64,000 nt of DNA from Devosia ginsengisoli (GTDB lineage Bacteria > Pseudomonadota > Alphaproteobacteria > Rhizobiales > Devosiaceae): the NCBI RefSeq assembly GCF_007859655.1, contig NZ_CP042304.1, positions 620,001 through 684,000 of the forward strand. Direction: 5' to 3'. The number at the start of each line of letters is the position of its first letter. Position 1 is the stretch's first letter. The position numbers were made by a program, and so were the translations under genes. A model generated the notes under the pieces. It saw nothing but the letters and a program-made list of their open reading frames with translations, had not been told where the DNA came from and searched no databases. This document shows, piece after piece, positions 9,156-18,387 of this stretch.

Positions 9156-9761
9156 TTACTCGGCCAGCGTCATCCCGAACCACACGGTGCGCCCGATGGT
9201 CTGCAGCGGCTCGAATCCGCTGCGCGTCCAGAATGCCACCCCGCCGGTATTGCCGGCACTGGCCCCCAGATGGATTCCGCTCACCCCGGCCTCCCGCGCC
9301 TGTGCGATCCACATCTGCAATAGGCCCGTGCCGATCCGCTGCCCGCGCAGGCGCGATAGCAGGTTCATATGGATATGGGCCGGATAGCGCGCCACGATAT
9401 CGGGTGGATTGTCGCCGGGCTCGCGCATGGCCGCAACGCGCCCGCGATCCGCCGGCGTCAGCTCGGCCTCCGGCACCTGCGCATAATGCGCGCGCAAGGC
9501 GGGCCACCAGTCGCGCTCCAGCTTGGCGGCAAAGGCCCTGGTGTCATGCGTGCCCACGATATAGCCGGCAACGCCCTGTTCATCCTCGGCCACGAAGACC
9601 TGTTCGGGCTCGATCACCCCATAAGGCGCCGAATACAGATGGCCGATGGCCTTCCGGTCATTATGCAGCGGGCTCGCATCCTGTCCGGCATCCCCGGTCA
9701 CGAGGCAGATCTCGTAAAGCGCCTCGAGATCATCAGCGCGATAGGCCCGCAGTTCGACCAT
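9156..9761 (-). CDS. GNAT family N-acetyltransferase
   Basis: 201 aa. It starts at the ATG at 9759-9761, which shares a base with the stop of the SDR gene (ATGA). The acetyl-CoA loop RGQRIGTGLL lies at about residues 138-147, with the GASAGNTGGVAFWTRSGFE motif after it. The long insert between strands resembles the bacterial O-GlcNAcase-like/GNAT hybrids annotated from Rhizobiales. The substrate is unknown. It is the distal gene of a purF-SDR-GNAT transcription unit. Confidence 0.88.
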   Translation of the reverse strand: MVELRAYRADDLEALYEICLVTGDAGQDASPLHNDRKAIGHLYSAPYGVIEPEQVFVAEDEQGVAGYIVGTHDTRAFAAKLERDWWPALRAHYAQVPEAELTPADRGRVAAMREPGDNPPDIVARYPAHIHMNLLSRLRGQRIGTGLLQMWIAQAREAGVSGIHLGASAGNTGGVAFWTRSGFEPLQTIGRTVWFGMTLAE

Positions 9762-10510
9762 CAGATCTCCTCGAAGGCGCCGGTCTCGATGTTGAACAGC
9801 TTGCCGCTTTCCTTCACCGCCGGGCTGATCAGGTCGATCAGCTTGGGGGCAATATCGGCCGGCGTGGGCAGCGTATCCGGATTTTCCCCCGGCATGGCCT
9901 TGGCGCGCATCGCGGTACGTACTGCGCCGGGATAGAACACGTTGACCTTGACCTTGGTCTGCGCCACTTCCCCGGCATAGGACTTGGCCATGGCGTCCAC
10001 CGCCGCCTTGCTGGCGGCATAGAGCCCCCAATAGGGCCGTGCCGAACGCGCCGACGAAGACGACACGAATACGGCGCGTCCCGCCGTCGATTGGCGCAGC
10101 AGCAAGTCGGTCGCGCGCAACAGGCGATAATTGGCCGTCACATTGACCGCCATCACCTTCTCGAAATCTTCCGGCTTCACATGGGGCAGGGGGCTGAGCA
10201 CGCCCAATTGCCCGGCATTGGCCACGAGGCCATCGAGGGCCCCCCAGCGCTCGAAGATCGCCGCGCCCAGCCGGTCGATGGCGTCGCCATCGCGCAGGTC
10301 GAGCGGCACCAGCGTTGCCGCCGATCCAAGATCCTGGATTTCGTCGTCGAGTTCCTCGAGCCCGCCCACCGTGCGGGCCACCGCCACCACATGGGCGCCG
10401 CGCCGGGCAGCCTCGATGGCCGATGCATAGCCGATGCCGCGCGAGGCGCCGGTGACGAGGACGACCTTGCCTGCCAGATCCTGGCCGGTTTGATCCTGAT
10501 TTCCAGCCAT
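9761..10510 (-). CDS. short-chain dehydrogenase/reductase
   Basis: 249 aa classical SDR: the TGASRGIG nucleotide-binding motif at about residues 20-27, NAG at about 97, and the catalytic Ser plus YAASK at about 158-162. The substrate cannot be told from sequence. Its ATG overlaps the purF stop (TAATG at 10508-10512) and its stop overlaps the GNAT start, so all three are coupled. The purF-SDR pairing is common in Rhizobiales but without a known metabolic link. Confidence 0.9.
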   Translation of the reverse strand: MAGNQDQTGQDLAGKVVLVTGASRGIGYASAIEAARRGAHVVAVARTVGGLEELDDEIQDLGSAATLVPLDLRDGDAIDRLGAAIFERWGALDGLVANAGQLGVLSPLPHVKPEDFEKVMAVNVTANYRLLRATDLLLRQSTAGRAVFVSSSSARSARPYWGLYAASKAAVDAMAKSYAGEVAQTKVKVNVFYPGAVRTAMRAKAMPGENPDTLPTPADIAPKLIDLISPAVKESGKLFNIETGAFEEI

Positions 10511-12030
10511 TAACCGGCCTCTTTGAGCAGGGAAACTTGTTTCGGCTCGCTCTTGGCGCGCCCATTGAGATCGGTCAACTGCGTCGGATAGTCGCCCGTG
10601 AAATAGTGGTCGGTGAATTGCGGCGCCGCATTGTTGCGCTTTTCTCCACCTACGGCCTCATAGAGGCCATCGATCGACAGGAAGGCCAGCGAGTCAGCGC
10701 CGATGAACTTGCACATCGATTCAAGGCTCGCATGCTGGTTGGCCAGCAGCTTTTCCGGGTCCGGCGTGTCGATGCCGTAATAGTCCGAATAGAAGATCAT
10801 CGGGCTGGCGACGCGGATATGCACCTCCGTCGCGCCGGCATCGCGCATCATCTGCACGATCTTGACCGATGTCGTGCCCCGCACGATGGAATCGTCGATC
10901 AGCACCACGCGCTTCCCCGCGATTTCGGCCCGGTTGGCCGAATGCTTGAGCTTGACGCCGAAGGCGCGGATCGACTGCGTCGGCTCGATGAAGGTGCGGC
11001 CCACATAGTGGTTGCGGATGATGCCCAGCTCGAACGGAATGCCGCTCTGCTGCGCATAGCCGATGGCCGCCGGCGTGCCGCCATCGGGCACCGGCACCAC
11101 CACATCGGCTTCGACCGGCGCTTCCTTGGCCAGGTTCATCCCCATGCGCTTGCGCGCCGCATAGACGCTGCGCCCCGCCACGACCGAATCCGGCCGCGCG
11201 AAATAGACATATTCGAACAGGCACGGCCGTTCCGGCTGCTGCCGCGCCGGCTTGCGTGCCTCGATGGTGATCGAGCCATCGGGCTGGATTTCGCAGATCA
11301 CCACCTCGCCATTCTCGACGTCACGGATATATTTCGCACCGATAATGTCGAGCGCGCAGGTCTCCGAGCAGAAGATCGGCTTACCATCGAGTTCGCCCAT
11401 CACCAGCGGCCGAATGCCGATCGGATCGCGCGCCGCGATCAGCTTGGTGCGGGTCATCGCCAGCATGGCATAGCCGCCTTCCATCTGGCGGATGGCGTCG
11501 ATGAAGCGATCGGTCGAGGACGAGTGGCGCGACCGCGCCACCAGATGCAGCACCACTTCGGTGTCCGAAGTCGACTGGCAGATAGCCCCGGTGGCGATGA
11601 TCTGCCGGCGCAAAGTCAGCCCATTGGTGAAATTGCCGTTATGGGCGATGGCAATGCCGCCATCCTCCAGCTCGGCAAACAGCGGCTGCACATTGCGCAG
11701 GGCCACTTCGCCCGTGGTCGAATAGCGCGTATGGCCCATTGCCATCGAACCGGGGAGCTTCGCCAGCAAAGCCGGGTCGGTATAGTGGTCGCCCACCAGC
11801 CCCATGCGCTTTTCGGTGAAGAACTGCTTGCCGTCGAAGCTGACGATGCCGGCCGCTTCCTGCCCGCGATGCTGCAGGGCATGCAGCCCCAGCGCGGTCA
11901 GCGTCGCGGCGTCGCTATGCCCCAAAATGCCAAACACGCCGCACTCTTCATGCAGCGTGTCGCCTTCAAGATCATCGAAAGAGTTTTCGCTCGGATGGTT
12001 CACCGGGCTCTCCATGCCAATGCTGCCCAA
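10510..12030 (-). CDS. purF: amidophosphoribosyltransferase
   Basis: 506 aa. First committed step of purine synthesis: PRPP plus glutamine gives 5-phosphoribosylamine. The N-terminal Ntn glutamine amidotransferase begins with CGVFGILGH; Cys30 would be exposed by removal of a 29-residue propeptide. The phosphoribosyltransferase domain carries the PRPP loop VVLIDDSIVRGTT at about 370. An internal ATG at 12015 is an alternative start. The upstream gap of about 200 bases contains a palindromic repeat. Confidence 0.97.
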   Translation of the reverse strand: MGSIGMESPVNHPSENSFDDLEGDTLHEECGVFGILGHSDAATLTALGLHALQHRGQEAAGIVSFDGKQFFTEKRMGLVGDHYTDPALLAKLPGSMAMGHTRYSTTGEVALRNVQPLFAELEDGGIAIAHNGNFTNGLTLRRQIIATGAICQSTSDTEVVLHLVARSRHSSSTDRFIDAIRQMEGGYAMLAMTRTKLIAARDPIGIRPLVMGELDGKPIFCSETCALDIIGAKYIRDVENGEVVICEIQPDGSITIEARKPARQQPERPCLFEYVYFARPDSVVAGRSVYAARKRMGMNLAKEAPVEADVVVPVPDGGTPAAIGYAQQSGIPFELGIIRNHYVGRTFIEPTQSIRAFGVKLKHSANRAEIAGKRVVLIDDSIVRGTTSVKIVQMMRDAGATEVHIRVASPMIFYSDYYGIDTPDPEKLLANQHASLESMCKFIGADSLAFLSIDGLYEAVGGEKRNNAAPQFTDHYFTGDYPTQLTDLNGRAKSEPKQVSLLKEAG

Positions 12031-12042
12031 CCGCGGGCTTGA

Positions 12043-12087
12043 GCGTTTTCAGCAAAAGTGGACGCCACTTTCGCGGTTCGAAAACGC
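12043..12087. repeat. rhizobial-type nested palindrome between cvpA and purF
   Basis: Outer arms GCGTTTTC (12043-12050) and GAAAACGC (12080-12087) enclose an inner perfect stem AAAGTGG-acg-CCACTTT. The same kind of element (GCGTTTTC with an AGTGG core) is widespread in intergenic regions of Rhizobiales. It sits just upstream of the purF start, so it could lie in the purF leader. A degenerate half (GGAGCGTTTTCACTAG) is seen at 43085-43100. Confidence 0.7.
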
Positions 12088-12229
12088 GCCTCATAAATGC
12101 GTGCCGCCAATGGCGACAGGGCTAGCGGATGAGGGGTTGCCCATCCCATAGCCCATTTTTCGTGTGCCGACCAATGCCCCGCAAGACGGTCAGACTTGTG
12201 GCAGGCGCGCCGCGCTCACCGTTTTATGA

Positions 12230-12856
12230 TCAGGCCTGCGGCGCCGCCGCGGGCACGTCGACCGGCGGCGCCACCGTGCCGTCCTCGGTCGAATCCGTGC
12301 CTTCGTCCAGCGGGATGGCCGGCGATTCGGAATCTTCCGTCAGCCCCGTGCCGCCCTGCAGCAGGTCGGTCACCTGCTGTTCCAGGCCTTCCGGCAGCAG
12401 CGAGATCAGCGTCTGGCCCATGCTCTGCAGATGCGGCAGCGATTGCGATTCCGCGGCCCAGCTCGGCAGGTTGTTGGGCAGCAGCCAGGTGCCGAAAATG
12501 GTGATGACGATGGCGATCAGGATGCCGCGCAGCACGCCGAACACGAAGCCCAGCGTCCGGTCGATCGGCCCGATGCGGCTATCGACCACGAAATCGGCGA
12601 TGCGCATGGTCAAAAGGTGCAGCACGATCAGCGCCACGATGAAGGTCACGACCACGGTGGCGATATCGGCCACGATCTGCTCGGCAATATATTGCCGCGC
12701 GATTTCGGGGTGGTACTGCCACATATAGATGGCGATAGCGGCCGAGCCGGCCCAGGTCGCCAGCGACAGCACTTCGCGGGTCAGCCCGCGCGCGGTGGCC
12801 AGGATCGCCGAAATCAGCACCAAAACACCAACACCAACGTCGAACGCTGTCAGCAT
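12230..12856 (-). CDS. cvpA: CvpA family inner-membrane protein
   Basis: 208 aa with four membrane helices in the first 125 residues (MLTAFDVGVGVLVLISAILATARGL is a typical opening), then an acidic, Pro/Ala-rich low-complexity tail of about 60 residues. CvpA proteins are linked to colicin V production in E. coli and to envelope stress in other bacteria; the molecular role is not settled. It lies directly upstream of purF, the classical cvpA-purF order, 200 bases away. Confidence 0.9.
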   Translation of the reverse strand: MLTAFDVGVGVLVLISAILATARGLTREVLSLATWAGSAAIAIYMWQYHPEIARQYIAEQIVADIATVVVTFIVALIVLHLLTMRIADFVVDSRIGPIDRTLGFVFGVLRGILIAIVITIFGTWLLPNNLPSWAAESQSLPHLQSMGQTLISLLPEGLEQQVTDLLQGGTGLTEDSESPAIPLDEGTDSTEDGTVAPPVDVPAAAPQA

Positions 12857-13021
12857 ATGTCTTCGCTAGCTCCGTTTGCCGCCCCGGCAGTGTGGCGCTT
12901 CGTTTAGCCGCTTTGTGGCGGGATGCCAAGGGCAGCGGGCCTGGCCGATGCCAATCTCCAAAAAAACTGTTAACCTGACGCCGCAGCACCCGCGCGACAC
13001 AGCACAGGCAATGGAGACGTC

Positions 13022-13393
13022 ATGAACAGCAAGAACAACCAGCGCGTCTATGCCATGAGCGTGGCCAGCGTCTATCGCCTCTATCTCGAAAAGGCCGAGA
13101 AGAAGGGCCGCACCAAGGAAGAGGTCGACGAAGTCATCCGCTGGCTCACCGGCCACAGCCAGGAATCGCTGGAGCGCGAACTGACCAACAAGACCACGTT
13201 CGAAACCTTCTTCACCCAGGCGCATCTCAATCCTGACCGCGCGCTCATCACCGGCTCGGTCTGCGGCGTCAAGCTGGCCGAGATCGAGGAGCCCCTGATG
13301 AAGGAAATCCGCTACCTCGACAAACTGGTGGACGAACTCGCCAAGGGCCGCCCCATGTCCAAGATCCTGCGGCAGCAGCCGGTCGACGCCTGA
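13022..13393 (+). CDS. DUF2200 family protein
   Basis: 123 aa, basic and helical. It matches the DUF2200 family by its opening ([37 protein letters not shown]) and the [31 protein letters not shown] block, which together span almost the whole protein. A good ribosome-binding site is only weakly present (GGAGACGTC before the ATG). It is convergent with radA, with the two stop codons adjacent. Function unknown. Confidence 0.9.
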   Translation: MNSKNNQRVYAMSVASVYRLYLEKAEKKGRTKEEVDEVIRWLTGHSQESLERELTNKTTFETFFTQAHLNPDRALITGSVCGVKLAEIEEPLMKEIRYLDKLVDELAKGRPMSKILRQQPVDA

Positions 13394-14794
13394 TCACCAC
13401 TCGTCGCGTTCCGGCTCCCGCGGCTTGCCCGCCGCCGCGATCCGCCCCACCAGCTCCGACAAAGCCGAAAATTCCGACACCGCCAGCCCCGAGGCCCGGT
13501 CCGCCGTGCCCAGCCGCCCGGTCGAAACCGATTTGAACCCCAACTTCTGCGCCTCGCGCAGCCGCAGCGAACCATGCGCCACCGGCCTGATCCCCCCAGC
13601 CAGTGAAATTTCCCCGAAATAGACCGCATCCTTGGGCAGGGGGGAACTGGTCAGCGACGAGATCAGCGCCGCCGCCACCGCCAGGTCCGCTGCCGGCTCG
13701 TTGATCTTCAGCCCGCCCGCGACATTGAGATAGATGTCATTGGCCCCGATCCGCACCCCGCAGCGCGTTTCCAGTACCGCCAGCACCATGGACAGGCGCG
13801 AAGAATCCCAGCCCACCACCGCCCGCCTTGGCGTACCGAGCGGGGAGGGCGCCACCAGCGCCTGGATTTCGATCAATAGCGGCCGCGTCCCCTCCATGCC
13901 GGCAAACACCGCCGAACCCGCCGCCCCCTCGTCGCGCTGGTCGAGGAACAAGGCCGAGGGGTTGGCTACCTGCTCCAGCCCCAGCTCGGTCATGGCAAAC
14001 ACGCCGATCTCGTCGGTCGCGCCATAGCGGTTCTTCACCCCGCGCAAAATCCGGAACGTATGGCTGGCATCGCCCTCGAAATAGAGCACGGCATCCACCA
14101 TATGCTCGACCACGCGGGGGCCGGCAATCTGCCCGTCCTTGGTCACATGCCCCACCAGCACTACCGCCGCGCCGCTCTTCTTGGCGAAGCGCGTCAGCGC
14201 CTGCGCCGACGTGCGCACCTGCGTCACCGTGCCCGGCGCAGAGTCAACCCGATCAGTCCACAGCGTCTGGATCGAGTCGATGATGACCAGGTCCGGGGCA
14301 GGGCCGTTTTCCAGCGTGGCGAGAATGATCTCCACATTGGTCTCGGCCGCCAGCATCACATTGGCTTCGCCCAGCCCCAGCCTTTGCGCCCGCAGCCGCA
14401 CCTGCGCCACCGCCTCCTCGCCCGAGACATAGACGACGCTTTTACCTTGGTTGGCCAAAGCCGCCGCCGACTGCAGCAGCAGCGTCGATTTGCCGATCCC
14501 CGGATCGCCCCCCACCAGCAGCGCCGAACCTTTGACGAACCCGCCCCCGGTCACCCGGTCCAGCTCCGCCAGCCGGGTCACCACCCGCGCCGCGCTCTCC
14601 GTCTCCCCGGAAAGCGGCACCAGATTGGTGGGTCGTCCATTGGCCTTGGCCGATTTCGGCCCCGCGCCGACTCCTGAGTCGGTGATTTCCTCGACAATGG
14701 TGTTCCACTCGCCACAGGCATCGCACCGCCCCTGCCAGCGCGTGGTCACGGCCCCGCAGGACTGGCAGACGAAGGAAGAACGGGATTTGGCCAA
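13394..14794 (-). CDS. radA: DNA repair protein RadA
   Basis: 466 aa, starting with a TTG codon at 14794 (MAKSRSSFVCQSCG). The four-cysteine zinc finger is CQSCG at residues 10-14 plus CDACGEW at about 26-32. The RecA-like core has Walker A GGDPGIGKST at about 93 and the RadA-specific KNRYG motif at about 254; the C-terminal third is the Lon protease-like domain. RadA processes recombination intermediates and drives branch migration. It is transcribed alone, with a REP pair in the upstream gap. Confidence 0.96.
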   Translation of the reverse strand: MAKSRSSFVCQSCGAVTTRWQGRCDACGEWNTIVEEITDSGVGAGPKSAKANGRPTNLVPLSGETESAARVVTRLAELDRVTGGGFVKGSALLVGGDPGIGKSTLLLQSAAALANQGKSVVYVSGEEAVAQVRLRAQRLGLGEANVMLAAETNVEIILATLENGPAPDLVIIDSIQTLWTDRVDSAPGTVTQVRTSAQALTRFAKKSGAAVVLVGHVTKDGQIAGPRVVEHMVDAVLYFEGDASHTFRILRGVKNRYGATDEIGVFAMTELGLEQVANPSALFLDQRDEGAAGSAVFAGMEGTRPLLIEIQALVAPSPLGTPRRAVVGWDSSRLSMVLAVLETRCGVRIGANDIYLNVAGGLKINEPAADLAVAAALISSLTSSPLPKDAVYFGEISLAGGIRPVAHGSLRLREAQKLGFKSVSTGRLGTADRASGLAVSEFSALSELVGRIAAAGKPREPERDEW

Positions 14795-14898
14795 GACGGG
14801 TCTCTACACTTGCAACGCTATCAAGAAGCGTAGCCGGTCTGAGGAAATCGGGCAAGAACAAAAAGAGAACTTTTGGATGAACTATCCCACCCCGGATC

Positions 14899-14982
14899 GT
14901 CACCCTCGGGCTTGACCCGAGGGCTCTACACTTGCTGAGCGCTAGGTAAGTACAGTGCCCTCGGGTCAAGCCCGAGGGTGAC
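14899..14982. repeat. inverted pair of REP-type palindromes
   Basis: Two palindromic units in opposite orientation. Unit one has arms CCCTCGGG (14903-14910) and CCCGAGGG (14916-14923) around the loop CTTGA. Unit two has the same arms at 14958-14965 and 14971-14978 around TCAAG. The flanking bases GTCA/TGAC are also inverted, so the whole block can form one long hairpin. It lies between radA and the DUF1697 gene. Confidence 0.85.
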
Positions 14983-15035
14983 GGCCGGTGGATGAGGAAG
15001 GATTGAGGGTGGGGCAACATGCGCTGAAGCTCTGG

Positions 15036-15572
15036 TTACCCCCGCGCCGCCGCTCGCTCGGCCAGCCCGCGCACCGTGTTCCAGTTCCGCGCTGTCACGG
15101 TGCCGGCGCGCTTCTCGATCAGCCCCGGCAGCCGCGGGCTCTGCGAGGCGCGCCCCGCATAATCCACGAACAGATGCGTGCCCTCGATATGCACCCGCTC
15201 CGGCCCCTCATAGTCGCCCAGCCACGAAAAATCCGGCCTGGCCCCGGCAAAGAAATAGACCGTCAATTCGCTGGGCCGCTCCGCTGCCGCCTCGGGGAGG
15301 GGATTGGCCTTGACCAGCCGGTGCAGTGTCGCCGCCTTGCGCACCACCGCCACATTGCCCGGTCCCAGCCCGAGCCCCCGCACCACCGCATTCATGTCCG
15401 CGGTGACTTCGGCAATCCCCTTGTCGCTGCCCACGATCATGTTGCCCGTCGCCACATAGGTCTGCGGCGCATCATAGCCTGCCGCCGCCACGGCATCCCG
15501 CCATTGCGCCATCGACATGATCTTGTGCGTGATCGGCCCGATGGCCCGCAGCAGGATGACGTAGATTGTCAT
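15036..15572 (-). CDS. DUF1697 family protein
   Basis: 178 aa. The DUF1697 signature is visible across its length: YVILLRAIGPITHKIMSMAQWRDAVAAAGYDAPQTYVATGNMIV at the start and the C-terminal GTVTARNWNTVRGLAERA. The function of the family is unknown. Its ATG overlaps the stop codon of alr (ATGA at 15569-15572), so it is the coupled downstream partner of alr. Confidence 0.9.
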   Translation of the reverse strand: MTIYVILLRAIGPITHKIMSMAQWRDAVAAAGYDAPQTYVATGNMIVGSDKGIAEVTADMNAVVRGLGLGPGNVAVVRKAATLHRLVKANPLPEAAAERPSELTVYFFAGARPDFSWLGDYEGPERVHIEGTHLFVDYAGRASQSPRLPGLIEKRAGTVTARNWNTVRGLAERAAARG

Positions 15573-16698
15573 TCCGGCGGCAGATTGCCGTCGCCGACAT
15601 AATTGCGGCTATAGCGTCCCTTGAGCGAGGTCAGGATTTCGTAGCCGATCGTGCCGCCGGCATCGGCCTGCTCATCCACCCCGATGATGTCGCCGAGGAT
15701 TTCCGCCCCTTCGCCGGGGCTCGGAATGTCAGGCCCCAATTCGGTAATATCCACCGTCACCTGGTCCATCGACACCCGCCCGAGCACCGGGCACGCCTTG
15801 CCGCGGATCATCACCTTGGCGCCCGGCCGCGTATTGCTGCCCGACAGCGAGCGGAAAAATCCGTCGGCATAGCCATGGCTGAGAATGGCCAGCCGGCTGT
15901 CGCGCGACAGCGACTGGGTGGCGCCATAGCCCACGCTTTCCCCGGTGCGCGCTTCCTTCACCTGCATGATCGGCACATGCAGCGTCACCACCGGCGCCAT
16001 CGGGTTCTTGCGGCCATTCACCGCCCGCCCGCCATAAAGCGCAATGCCCGGCCGCACCATCTGGAAATGATAATCCCGCCCCGTCATCAGCCCGGCCGAA
16101 TTGGCCAGCGATGCCGGAATCCCCGGAAACTGCGTCATGACCGAACCGAACAAAGCCAGTTGCGTACGGTTCTTCTCATGGTTCGGCGTGTCGGCGCAGG
16201 CCAGGTGGCTCATCACCATTTGCGGCGCATAGCCCAGCGCCTGGATGCGCTCGCGCACCATCGCCGCTTCGTTCAGCCGGAAGCCCAGCCGGTTCATGCC
16301 GGTGTCGAAATGGAAGGCGGACGGATAGGCCTCGTTGCGCTCCACGCATTTGGCCAGCCATTCCTCCAGCATCGCCATGGAGGAGATGATCGGCATCAGG
16401 TTCTGCCGCACATAGAGATTGGCCGCGCCCGGATAGAGCCCGTTGAGAATAAAGATATGTGCATCGGGCACCGCCGCGCGCACCGCCATGCCCTCGTCCG
16501 GCGTCGCCGCAAAAAGAAGCGCGCCCCGGCGGCATGCAGCGCCTTGCTGGCCATGGTCACGCCGGTGCCATAGGCATCGGCCTTCACCACAGCACCGGTC
16601 AGCGCGCCGGCGCTCACCTTGTCCAGCGCCCGCCAGTTCCGGGCCAAGGCCCCGAGATCGATACTGAGTTGCCCCCCAAGGCCAGACGTCAGCGCCAT
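15569..16698 (-). pseudogene. alr: alanine racemase, apparent one-base frameshift
   Basis: PLP-dependent interconversion of L- and D-alanine for peptidoglycan. The N-terminal part (MALTSGLGGQLSIDLGALARNW, with the PLP lysine in AVVKADAYGTG) runs from the ATG at 16696-16698 in one frame to about 16516. The rest (LFAATPDEGMAVRA to the end, including the SVGYGATQ catalytic tyrosine region) is in another frame. Adding one T to the minus-strand T5 tract (A5 at 16511-16515) joins them as GARFFFAATPDEG and gives about 376 aa, normal for Alr. Since Alr is usually essential, a sequencing error in the homopolymer is as likely as a true mutation. No canonical slippery heptamer is seen. It lies downstream of dnaB, with 2 bases between them. 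Confidence 0.88.
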
Positions 16699-16700
16699 GC

Positions 16701-18185
16701 CTATTCCATACGCTCGGGCAGGTAGTCGGCGCGCGCCAGGTTGCCGAAGCGCGTGAACTGCGCCTCGAAGCTGAGCTGCACCGTACCGGTGGGGCCGTGG
16801 CGCTGCTTGGCAATGATGACTTCGGCTTTGCCGTGCACCTTTTCCATCTCCCCTTGCCAGGTCATATGCTCTGGCGTGCCCTCTTTGGGCTCCTTGTTCT
16901 TCAGATAATACTCTTCGCGGTAAACGAAAAGCACCACGTCGGCGTCCTGCTCGATAGAGCCCGATTCGCGTAGATCCGCCAGTTGCGGATGCTTGTCGTC
17001 GCGCGCTTCCACCTGGCGGGAGAGCTGGGACAAAGCCACGATCGGCACTTCCAGCTCCTTGGCCAGCGCCTTGAGCGTGGTGGTGATTTCGGTCAGTTCC
17101 TGCACGCGGTTCTGGCTCGATGCCTTGCTCGAGCCGCTCAGGAGCTGCAGGTAGTCGATGACGAGGAAATCGAGCCCCTTCTGCCGCTTCAGCCGCCGCG
17201 CCCGCGCCGCCAGCTGCGCCACCGAGATACCACCGGTATCGTCGATGAACAGCGGCAGCTTGCTCATCATGTTGGAGACATCAACCAGCTTGGAAAACTG
17301 GCTGTCATGAATGCGCCCGCGCCTGATATCGGACGACGAGATTTCCGCCTGCTCGGCCAGGATACGCGTGGCCAGCTGTTCCGAACTCATTTCCAGGCTG
17401 AAGAAGCCGACAACCCCACCATTGGTGGTCTTCTGATGGCCGTCAGGCGTCACCTCGCCCTTCCACGCCTTGGCGACATTGAAGGCGATATTGGTCGCCA
17501 ACGACGTCTTGCCCATGGCCGGGCGTCCCGCGAGGATGATCAGATCGCTGCCCTGCAGGCCGCCCATCTGCCGGTCGAGGTCGTCCAGCCCCGTGGCAAT
17601 GCCCGACAGGCCCCCATCGCGCTGATAGGCTTCGCCCGCCATCTGGATCGAGGCGCTGAGCGCGCTGGAAAAGTTCTGGAAGCCGCCATCATAGCGACCC
17701 TTTTCGGCCAGCTGGAACAGCTCGCCTTCGACCTTTTCGATCTGCTTGTTCGGCGTCATCTCCACGTCGCCGTCATAGGCGACCGACACCATTTCCTCGC
17801 CCACCAGGATCAGGTTGCGGCGGATGGCTGTGTCATAGATGGCCTGGCCGTAGTCGCCGGCATTCAGCACTGTCGTCGCTTCGGCTGCCAGCTTGGCGAG
17901 ATACTGTGCCATGGTCACGTCGGGCAGCAATTGCTCGGGCAGGTGGGTCTTGATCGTGGTCGGATCGGCCGATTTGCCGGCGCGGATGATCTTGCCGGCG
18001 ATTTCATAGATATCGCGGTGCACGGGCTCGTAGAAATGCACCGGCTCGAGAAAATCCGAGACGCGGTAGAATGCATCATTGTTGAGCAGGATGGCGCCCA
18101 GCAGCGCCTGCTCCGCCTCCACATTGTGGGGCGCCAGACGGAAGGACTTGTCTTCGGCCGGATGCAGCCGCGCGATCTCTGCCAT
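16701..18185 (-). CDS. dnaB: replicative DNA helicase
   Basis: 494 aa. The N-terminal DnaB domain (NVEAEQALLGAILLNNDAF at about residue 22) interacts with primase; the RecA-like helicase domain has Walker A AGRPAMGKTS at about 222 and Walker B-like FLVIDYLQLL at about 338, plus the SQLSRQVE motif. It is the hexameric 5'-3' helicase of the replication fork. An insertion around residues 245-255 (GEVTPDGHQKTTNGG) within the helicase domain is a feature common in Rhizobiales. It is followed by alr. Confidence 0.97.
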   Translation of the reverse strand: MAEIARLHPAEDKSFRLAPHNVEAEQALLGAILLNNDAFYRVSDFLEPVHFYEPVHRDIYEIAGKIIRAGKSADPTTIKTHLPEQLLPDVTMAQYLAKLAAEATTVLNAGDYGQAIYDTAIRRNLILVGEEMVSVAYDGDVEMTPNKQIEKVEGELFQLAEKGRYDGGFQNFSSALSASIQMAGEAYQRDGGLSGIATGLDDLDRQMGGLQGSDLIILAGRPAMGKTSLATNIAFNVAKAWKGEVTPDGHQKTTNGGVVGFFSLEMSSEQLATRILAEQAEISSSDIRRGRIHDSQFSKLVDVSNMMSKLPLFIDDTGGISVAQLAARARRLKRQKGLDFLVIDYLQLLSGSSKASSQNRVQELTEITTTLKALAKELEVPIVALSQLSRQVEARDDKHPQLADLRESGSIEQDADVVLFVYREEYYLKNKEPKEGTPEHMTWQGEMEKVHGKAEVIIAKQRHGPTGTVQLSFEAQFTRFGNLARADYLPERME

Positions 18186-18387
18186 AATGCCCCCGGGAAC
18201 CGTTAACCTTTCTTAACCACGCGACTCGGCGTCGTGTCTTGGCCTATCGACCCGCTGGTTAATGTCCCGTGACCCACCCCTGTGAACTTTGTGGACAACG
18301 GGGAATGTGCCGCAATGACCTTGCATGTGAGCAAGGCAGGAGCATGGCGCGAGTCGGTCCCGCCGGGCTACCCCGGACGCACCCTGC

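Noticed and set aside
16505..16525. Programmed ribosomal frameshift in alr
   Set aside because: The tract reads C TTT TTG in the zero frame, which is not a good X XXY YYZ heptamer, and no stimulatory structure stands out; a deletion or sequence error is simpler.
18202..18218. CtrA-like site TTAACC-TTTC-TTAACC upstream of dnaB
   Set aside because: The spacing between the TTAA halves is 6 instead of the usual 7, and it lies only about 18 bases before the start codon, so I do not claim it.
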